Shown here: positions 41,669 through 46,535 of the stretch, piece after piece
Position numbering within the stretch: the stretch's first letter is position 1
Layout of the letters: every line of letters begins with the position of its first letter
Assembly (NCBI GenBank): GCA_029219245.1
Contig: JAQXTA010000056.1
Location: 1-46,535, forward strand
Direction: 5' to 3'
DNA: 46,535 nucleotides
From: Lachnospiraceae bacterium
Lineage (GTDB): Bacteria; Bacillota; Clostridia; Lachnospirales; Lachnospiraceae
The notes under the pieces: generated by a model
The model's input: the letters and a program-made list of their open reading frames with translations, nothing else
What the model was told of the DNA's origin: nothing
The model's database searches: none
Translations under genes and position numbers: made by a program

Positions 41669-42778
41669 ATGAAAATTGGAATTTTAACATTACATGAGTC
41701 CAGCAATTTTGGAGCATGCTTGCAGGCGGTTGCAACATACAAGACACTTAATGGATTAGGATATGACTGTGAATTTATAAATTATACATGTGCGGAAATT
41801 GCCAGGAGAGAAATATTATTGGGAACGCTATTTGAACATTCTTTGTTTTACAGGTTGCGTGTAAGGATAAAACATGGGGATAGTGTCAGGAAACAGAGGG
41901 CATTATCACAATTCCTAAGACAAACAGATGTTCAGAAAGGGGTAATAGGTTCGGAGAGGTATAACCGTAAAAACATAGGATTAGCCAATGATAAGTATGA
42001 TATCTTTCTTGTGGGAAGTGATATGTTGTGGTGTACTAAATTTACTAACGCAGACTATACATATATGCTTGATTTTGTAAAAGACGATACCAAAAAGTTT
42101 TCGTATGCTACATCAGTTGGTTATTATTGGGGAGAAGAGGAAAAACTTGTATTGAAGTATTTGGATAAATTTACAATGCTATCTGTACGTGAAAATGATA
42201 TGGCATGTAAATTAAGTGAAGTCTTAAATATAAAAGTATATGAAGTATGTGATCCGACGATGTTAATAGAACCTGATATTTGGAAAAAATATATTTCATC
42301 ATCAAAGCCAAGTAAGAAAACGTACAGTTTAGTGTATGTGGATTTAGCTGACGGAAGATGCCTAGAAGCAGCATGTGCCTATTCAAGGCAAAATGGATGT
42401 TTAACATATTTATTAGGGTACAAAAAGACATGCCGTAATGCACAATATAAATTATTAAAGGCATATACGGTAGAAGAATTTTTAACTGCAATTTATCATG
42501 CGGATATTTTATATACATCATCTTATCATGGCATGCTGTTTGCAATCTATTTTCATGTTCCTTTTGTTTATTACAATAAAGACTCAAGTAGATTGGAGTG
42601 TATTGCAAAGAAATTGAATCTTACCACAAGGAATGGCGATAATTATAATGTGGGCCGGATGGATGCGATAAATTGGGATGAAGTAGACCGGCTAAGAGAA
42701 AATTTCAGGATAGAGTCTTTGAGTTTTATTAAAGAAATGGGGGAGAACTGGGCAAAAAATGGAGGAAAAGCAGTTTAA
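41669..42778 (+). CDS. Polysaccharide pyruvyl transferase family protein
   Basis: 369 aa, ATG 41669 after AAGAGGAGA. Begins KIGILTLHESSNFGACLQAV, the N-terminal Gly-rich pattern of this family, with DIFLVGSDMLWCTKFTNADY, FSYATSVGYYWGEEEKL, LSVRENDMACKLSEVL, CDPTMLIEPDIW and SSYHGMLFAIYFHVPFVYYN. The S-x-Y/R-x-H-G-M-L-F-A block is the signature of the pyruvyl-transferase fold. Members add ketal pyruvate from PEP to surface sugars, though many have untested functions. The gene ends 20 bases inside the acyltransferase gene. Confidence 0.85.
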   Translation: MKIGILTLHESSNFGACLQAVATYKTLNGLGYDCEFINYTCAEIARREILLGTLFEHSLFYRLRVRIKHGDSVRKQRALSQFLRQTDVQKGVIGSERYNRKNIGLANDKYDIFLVGSDMLWCTKFTNADYTYMLDFVKDDTKKFSYATSVGYYWGEEEKLVLKYLDKFTMLSVRENDMACKLSEVLNIKVYEVCDPTMLIEPDIWKKYISSSKPSKKTYSLVYVDLADGRCLEAACAYSRQNGCLTYLLGYKKTCRNAQYKLLKAYTVEEFLTAIYHADILYTSSYHGMLFAIYFHVPFVYYNKDSSRLECIAKKLNLTTRNGDNYNVGRMDAINWDEVDRLRENFRIESLSFIKEMGENWAKNGGKAV

Positions 42779-43769
42779 TTTCGACTTAATCAAGGGATTT
42801 TTGTGTATATGCGTTGTTATCGGTCACTGTACGAAGACAGTGCCGAATGGAATCATACAGATTATCTACTGGTTTCATATGCCATGCTTTTTTATACTTT
42901 CAGGATGGTTTTTGAAAGCACCGGAGAATATCTTCTCATGGATAAAAAATAAGATAATACGAATTTGGATTCCACAGATTGTATGGTTTTTCCTGTTATT
43001 TTTTATTAACGGTAGATTATGTAAAAAAAATCTCCTGTATTTTATATGTGGTGCTAGAAATCTAGGAGGAGTATGGTGGTATGTACCAACACTCTTTTTG
43101 AGCATGTTGATGTTTATCATAATGGAAAAATATTTTTCGAAGTACTATATGGCTGTTTTAGCTGTAATTTATTTATTTGTATGTGCAGATTACTATTTTT
43201 TTATTCCAAAGATTGATAGAAATAAATTGCCTTTTTCAATTGGAGTAGCTATGCTGGCATTCATATATGTATCGCTGGGGCACTATTTAAAAGCGTATTG
43301 GACCGAAATGAATATGGCAAATTTCGTTGGTAGACTGCTAAAAAATCAAAATATGATTGAATATGAGAGGGTAAAACTATCAGTAATATGCATTGTAACA
43401 TTTATTGTCTTATATAAAATGGGAATTTATAAGTATCATATGAATATGGCAGGCATGAAATTGGGCGCAGTATTATGGAATTTAATCATTCCGTTTAGCG
43501 CAATGACTATTTTGCTATATATTTCCACACAGATAAAAGAATTATGCGGGCTTCGTAAAAAGATAGAAATATTTGGCAGGAATTCACTTATGATTATGTA
43601 TCTGCATAAATTCGTATTAAATGATATAATAGAACCTATTTTGGGAGTTGAAGGATATGTATGGATTATAAATGTATTGCTTACGTTGCTTATTTGTTAC
43701 GTTACATGCATTTTAATATCTAGGAATGTTATTTTATGTAAATGTCTTGGGGGGAGAAGTATTTTATGA
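42759..43769 (+). CDS. Acyltransferase-3 family sugar O-acyltransferase
   Basis: 336 aa, ATG 42759 within the end of the previous gene with GGGGGAGAA upstream. About ten helices. The start FDLIKGFLCICVVIGHCTKT has the catalytic-type His and the D-x-x-K/R-G pattern of the family. IIYWFHMPCFFILSGWFLKA is the second conserved helix with F-H-M-P and S-G. Late in the protein MIMYLHKFVLNDIIEPILG matches the usual conserved His segment. Such proteins acetylate sugars of capsule or exopolysaccharide on the membrane. It overlaps the deacetylase gene by four bases (ATGA), indicating tight coupling. Confidence 0.88.
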   Translation: MEEKQFNFDLIKGFLCICVVIGHCTKTVPNGIIQIIYWFHMPCFFILSGWFLKAPENIFSWIKNKIIRIWIPQIVWFFLLFFINGRLCKKNLLYFICGARNLGGVWWYVPTLFLSMLMFIIMEKYFSKYYMAVLAVIYLFVCADYYFFIPKIDRNKLPFSIGVAMLAFIYVSLGHYLKAYWTEMNMANFVGRLLKNQNMIEYERVKLSVICIVTFIVLYKMGIYKYHMNMAGMKLGAVLWNLIIPFSAMTILLYISTQIKELCGLRKKIEIFGRNSLMIMYLHKFVLNDIIEPILGVEGYVWIINVLLTLLICYVTCILISRNVILCKCLGGRSIL

Positions 43770-45145
43770 GCAAAAGAAAAATGCTTTTAATTGTTCCGCA
43801 TCAGGATGATGAAATGCTTGTGGGCGGAGGCGTATTATATCAATTTGCCAACAGCAAAGAGTGGGATTCGTATGTCCTATATACAACGGAGGGTGCTGCC
43901 ATTAATGAAGACCCAAAAGTACGAATGCAGGAAGCAATAAAAGCTTTAAAAGAAATGGGTATTTCGGAGAATCACATAATTTTTCTTGGATACGGAAATG
44001 GATGGCAAGGAAAAGTACATATTTATCATGCTGCTGAAAATGACAAGTTAATTTCATTAAAGGGAAAGACAGAAACTTTTGCATTACCTAATCATGAAGA
44101 GTTTTGTTATCAAAAATATGGTGTACATCACTGCTTTAGCAGACAGAATTATAAAAAGGATTTGTCAGAAGCAATAACGGATATAAAACCCGATGTAATA
44201 ATAGGAGTGGATTTAGATGATCATGAAGAGCATATGGCGACATCGCTTCTGCTAGATGAATGTTTAGAAATAATATTAAAAAAGGAGGCAGATTACAGAC
44301 CATTATTATTAAAAAAATTCGCATATGATGGTCTGTGGCATGGAAAGGATGATTATTTTAATATACCAAGAGTTCCCACATTGAATGGCGAGGGGAGAGA
44401 TAATGACACAAGAAACCCGGCTTTTCAGTGGAATGAAAGACTGAGGTTTGCAAACCCGCCCCAATGTAATACGTGTTTATTTTGTAATAATAGACTTAAT
44501 AAGGCAATGAGGAAACATAAGTCACAGGGAGGATGGCTCTGTGCGGCTAGACTTATTAATAGTGATAATGTCTTTTGGGTAAAACGGACCGATAATCTGG
44601 CTTTAACAGGAGAAATAACTACATCTTCAGGAAACAGTAGATATTTAAATGATTTTAAAATGGTTGATGCGGTGAATGTCAGAAACAAAAAAACGGAATG
44701 GGGAAATTGTTCCTGGATACCCAAAAGAGATGATAAAGAGAAAAAGATTATCATTACATGGAAGGAAATTCAAAAAGTCAAACAAATTGTTTTGTATGAG
44801 TCACCGGAAAAAATGGACGGAATGATAAAAAATATACAGATTAAACTGGACGAGAACTATGAATTTCAAACTGGCGAATTAAAACATGGGGGAATTTCAA
44901 ATCAATTTAATTTTGACGATGTGCATTTGTGTAAAAAGATAGAAATTACACTATTGGCAACAGAAGGAGTATGTGGACTTTCAGAGATTGAAGTATTTCA
45001 GGATAAATTTGATTTGGACAAATATCTGTTGCCTTTGATGATATGGAGAGAAAAGAAAACGAGTTTTGTCCTGCTTAGAAAAATAATAAATTTTGTTGAA
45101 AAGAAAATATTTCATTTAAAAGCACATATTTTATTATCAGAATAG
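43766..45145 (+). CDS. PIG-L deacetylase with a C-terminal discoidin-like domain
   Basis: 459 aa, ATG 43766 in an ATGA overlap, with GGGGGGAGAAG upstream. Residues 1-200 are a PIG-L (LmbE-like) zinc deacetylase: LLIVPHQDDEMLVGGGVLY carries the first H and the D-D-E; VIIGVDLDDHEEHMATSLLL carries the third ligand His. The middle has a Cys-rich insert, CNTCLFCNN, and one more Cys in GGWLC. Residues about 275-415 read like an F5/8 type C (discoidin) domain: NLALTGEITTSSGNSRYLND, KIIITWKEIQKVKQIVLYES and GLSEIEVFQD at the end. The PIG-L family removes acetyl from N-acetylglucosamine-like sugars. No signal peptide, so it probably acts on cytosolic or lipid-linked intermediates. Confidence 0.82.
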   Translation: MSKRKMLLIVPHQDDEMLVGGGVLYQFANSKEWDSYVLYTTEGAAINEDPKVRMQEAIKALKEMGISENHIIFLGYGNGWQGKVHIYHAAENDKLISLKGKTETFALPNHEEFCYQKYGVHHCFSRQNYKKDLSEAITDIKPDVIIGVDLDDHEEHMATSLLLDECLEIILKKEADYRPLLLKKFAYDGLWHGKDDYFNIPRVPTLNGEGRDNDTRNPAFQWNERLRFANPPQCNTCLFCNNRLNKAMRKHKSQGGWLCAARLINSDNVFWVKRTDNLALTGEITTSSGNSRYLNDFKMVDAVNVRNKKTEWGNCSWIPKRDDKEKKIIITWKEIQKVKQIVLYESPEKMDGMIKNIQIKLDENYEFQTGELKHGGISNQFNFDDVHLCKKIEITLLATEGVCGLSEIEVFQDKFDLDKYLLPLMIWREKKTSFVLLRKIINFVEKKIFHLKAHILLSE

Positions 45146-45170
45146 AGTGTATTAGAGCGAGGTTGTTGTC

Positions 45171-46178
45171 ATGGAGATGAATTTTCCGGTAGACATTGTA
45201 ATACCCTGGGTGGATGGAAGTGATCCTAAGTGGATTGCTGAGAAAGAAAAGTATATGGTAAATAGGAAGCGTGATGAAGGAAATGGGAGTAGCAGATACC
45301 GGGATTGGGGAATTTTGAAATACTGGTTTCGGAGCATTGAAAAAAATGCGCCATGGATTAATAAAATTCATTTTATTACTTGTGGACATTTACCGGATTG
45401 GCTTAATACTAAAAATCATAAATTGCATTTGGTGTTTCATACAGACTATATGCCAAAGGAGTATTTGCCCACATTTAGCGCGAACCCAATCGAATTGAAT
45501 ATACATAGAATAACTAACCTTTCGGAGCATTTTATATATATGAATGATGACACATTCATAATGGAGCCAATTCATAAGGAGTTTTATTTTTCCAATAGAG
45601 GGCTGCCGAAACAAATGCTAAAGATTATGTGTGTAGATAATTATGCGCCGGAGACAGATTTTGTGTATTTTGATTTTAATGATATGGGACTTATTAATCG
45701 CAATTTTTCTGTGCATGATTTTCCTAAATCCAAGCTATTTCATTACAGCTATGGAATTAGAACGAATCTGAGAAATCTTGTTTTGCCACTTTCGTATATT
45801 TTTCCAGGCTTTGCCCAATATCATATGCCAGCCCCTTTCTTGAAAACGACATTCGAGGAAGTATGGGAAAAAGAATATGAGTACTTACATCATGTTTCAC
45901 AACACAAATTTAGAAACTATAAAGATGTTAATCAATGGTTAATGCAATATTGGCAGTTGGCAAAAGGTGAATTTGCACCTTGTAATATGTCGAAATATTG
46001 CAATATGTATGAAATTGGGGCGCAAGACGAGGAGATGTTTGAGGCAATATATAAACATCGCTATAAGGTAATGTGCATAAATGATTCTGATTCGAACATT
46101 GATTTTGAATCGGAGAAAGAGAAACTGATACAGATTTTTGATGGTATTTATCCGGATAAGTGCAGTTTTGAATTGTAG
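45171..46178 (+). CDS. Stealth-family sugar-phosphate transferase
   Basis: 335 aa, ATG 45171 with a GAGGTTG box, 25 bases after the deacetylase. All conserved regions are visible: CR1 VDIVIPWVDGSDPKWIAEKE, CR2 RYRDWGILKYWFRSIEKNAP with INKIHFITCGHLPDWLN and the metal D-D in HFIYMNDDTFIMEP, then the later H and YGIRTNLRNL blocks. Stealth proteins transfer a hexose-1-phosphate from a nucleotide sugar onto another sugar, making phosphodiester-linked polymers; the human GlcNAc-1-phosphotransferase and meningococcal capsule enzymes are relatives. This means the polymer made here may contain phosphodiester links. It is the last polysaccharide gene in the window. Confidence 0.92.
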   Translation: MEMNFPVDIVIPWVDGSDPKWIAEKEKYMVNRKRDEGNGSSRYRDWGILKYWFRSIEKNAPWINKIHFITCGHLPDWLNTKNHKLHLVFHTDYMPKEYLPTFSANPIELNIHRITNLSEHFIYMNDDTFIMEPIHKEFYFSNRGLPKQMLKIMCVDNYAPETDFVYFDFNDMGLINRNFSVHDFPKSKLFHYSYGIRTNLRNLVLPLSYIFPGFAQYHMPAPFLKTTFEEVWEKEYEYLHHVSQHKFRNYKDVNQWLMQYWQLAKGEFAPCNMSKYCNMYEIGAQDEEMFEAIYKHRYKVMCINDSDSNIDFESEKEKLIQIFDGIYPDKCSFEL

Positions 46179-46380
46179 ACTTCTGAGTAAATTGCAACAA
46201 TCTTCCTCAGTTGAATCTGATACGTTGAATAATAAGACGGGAAAATAACAATATTCTTATTTGAATGATACTGCTGTTGAGCTTGCTCTGAATATATAAA
46301 ACGAAAATGTACATCATTACTTGCACCGTTTTGGTGGTGGAAATTTCTATGTTTTCCCATTTTATATTATTAGGGGGATG
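46179..46380. other. AT-rich gap after the Stealth gene
   Basis: About 200 bases with no supported gene. A minus-strand open stretch (up to position 46360) codes for HRNFHHQNGASNDVHFRF and similar polar sequence but has no ribosome site and matches nothing I know. Confidence 0.4.
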
Positions 46381-46413
46381 CCGACAAAAAGAAAAGGGCA
46401 TCCATGATGCCCT
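46381..46413 (-). terminator. Rho-independent terminator of the minus-strand gene at the window end
   Basis: On the minus strand AGGGCATC and GATGCCCT (46395-46402 and 46406-46413) form a perfect 8-bp stem with a 3-base loop, followed by TTTCTTTTTG. It lies 14 bases after the stop of the coiled-coil gene. Confidence 0.85.
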
Positions 46414-46426
46414 GCCATATAATTAC

Positions 46427-46535
46427 TCATTTGTAACTGGCAAGTTCGGCTCTTAATGCTTCGTTTTGCTTTCGTAAGGTTTCAATTTCAAAATATTGTT
46501 CACTTAGAGCATTATCTTTGTCAGCCAGTTCAGCA
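46427..46535 (-). CDS. C-terminal coiled-coil tail of a truncated minus-strand gene (partial)
   Basis: The last 36 residues, stop TGA at 46429-46427. They read AELADKDNALSEQYFEIETL then RKQNEALRAELASYK, a charged heptad coiled coil. Many Rpn-family PD-(D/E)XK nucleases of Lachnospiraceae end in such a tail (ALADKD... type), so a second Rpn gene is a fair guess; other coiled-coil proteins would look the same. The gene continues beyond the window, and the terminator just downstream shows that this is its true 3' end. Confidence 0.5.
   Translation of the reverse strand, partial: AELADKDNALSEQYFEIETLRKQNEALRAELASYK

Noticed and set aside
42171..42608. 145-aa minus-strand frame in the pyruvyl-transferase gene
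   Set aside because: Shadow of a conserved plus-strand gene.
1..46535. tRNA, rRNA genes or replication origin
   Set aside because: No cloverleaf with a CCA-ready end, no rRNA-like sequence and no DnaA-box cluster was recognised on reading; a tRNAscan or Infernal run would decide.

Overview
The window looks like a chromosome segment of a Firmicute of class Clostridia, most likely a gut Lachnospiraceae. The reasons are a SCIFF peptide with its radical-SAM maturase, the hisS-aspS pair beside a hemZ remnant, a fused SecDF, strong AGGAGG ribosome binding sites and moderately AT-rich DNA. Species cannot be named from sequence reading alone.

Region by region. (1) 1-460: the last 40 codons of a tyrosine recombinase, a block of short direct and inverted repeats, and the 3' end of hemZ. 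This reads as the right boundary of an integrative element lying to the left and inserted into hemZ. (2) 460-7200: a decaying accessory stretch between the hemZ remnant and hisS. It holds broken pieces of LytTR, dCache/Hpt, GHKL-kinase, receiver and Rpn-nuclease genes. The only clearly intact genes are a BMP-family lipoprotein and a chemoreceptor, which form a two-gene unit. (3) 7267-18000: core genes: hisS, aspS, an 80-aa protein, an EamA transporter, a membrane acyltransferase, an SseB-domain protein, a hybrid histidine kinase, a phosphoglycolate-phosphatase-like HAD enzyme, and on the minus strand a CNNM/CorC-type membrane protein whose 3' end overlaps the HAD gene.

(4) 18092-22439: the SCIFF locus: a small membrane protein (TIGR04086-like), the six-cysteine precursor scfA, its SPASM radical-SAM maturase scfB, and secDF starting two bases after scfB. 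(5) 22638-27371: a five-gene operon with circularly permuted ATP-grasp ligase, alpha-E protein, transglutaminase-like protease and two adjacent M14/AstE-type proteins. The first of the pair keeps its metal site and catalytic residue. The second has lost them and is a probable pseudoenzyme. This is the best candidate here for a poorly described peptide-ligation and trimming system. (6) 27433-28907: an XRE repressor and a small secreted Ala/Ser/Gly-rich protein, separated by AT-rich DNA with two perfect palindromes.

(7) 28912-46178: surface-polysaccharide genes: two related GT-C-like membrane proteins, several GT2 and GT4 glycosyltransferases, a flippase, a pyruvyl-transferase-family protein, an acyltransferase, a PIG-L deacetylase with a C-terminal discoidin-like domain, and a Stealth-type phosphotransferase. 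From about 32.4 kb the DNA is visibly more AT-rich, as is common for exchanged glycan loci. One GT2 gene is split by a 17-bp tandem duplication, and removing one copy restores the frame. An orphan MNT nucleotidyltransferase sits between the two halves of this region. The window ends in a coiled-coil tail of a minus-strand gene with its terminator. No rRNA, tRNA or CRISPR array was seen.
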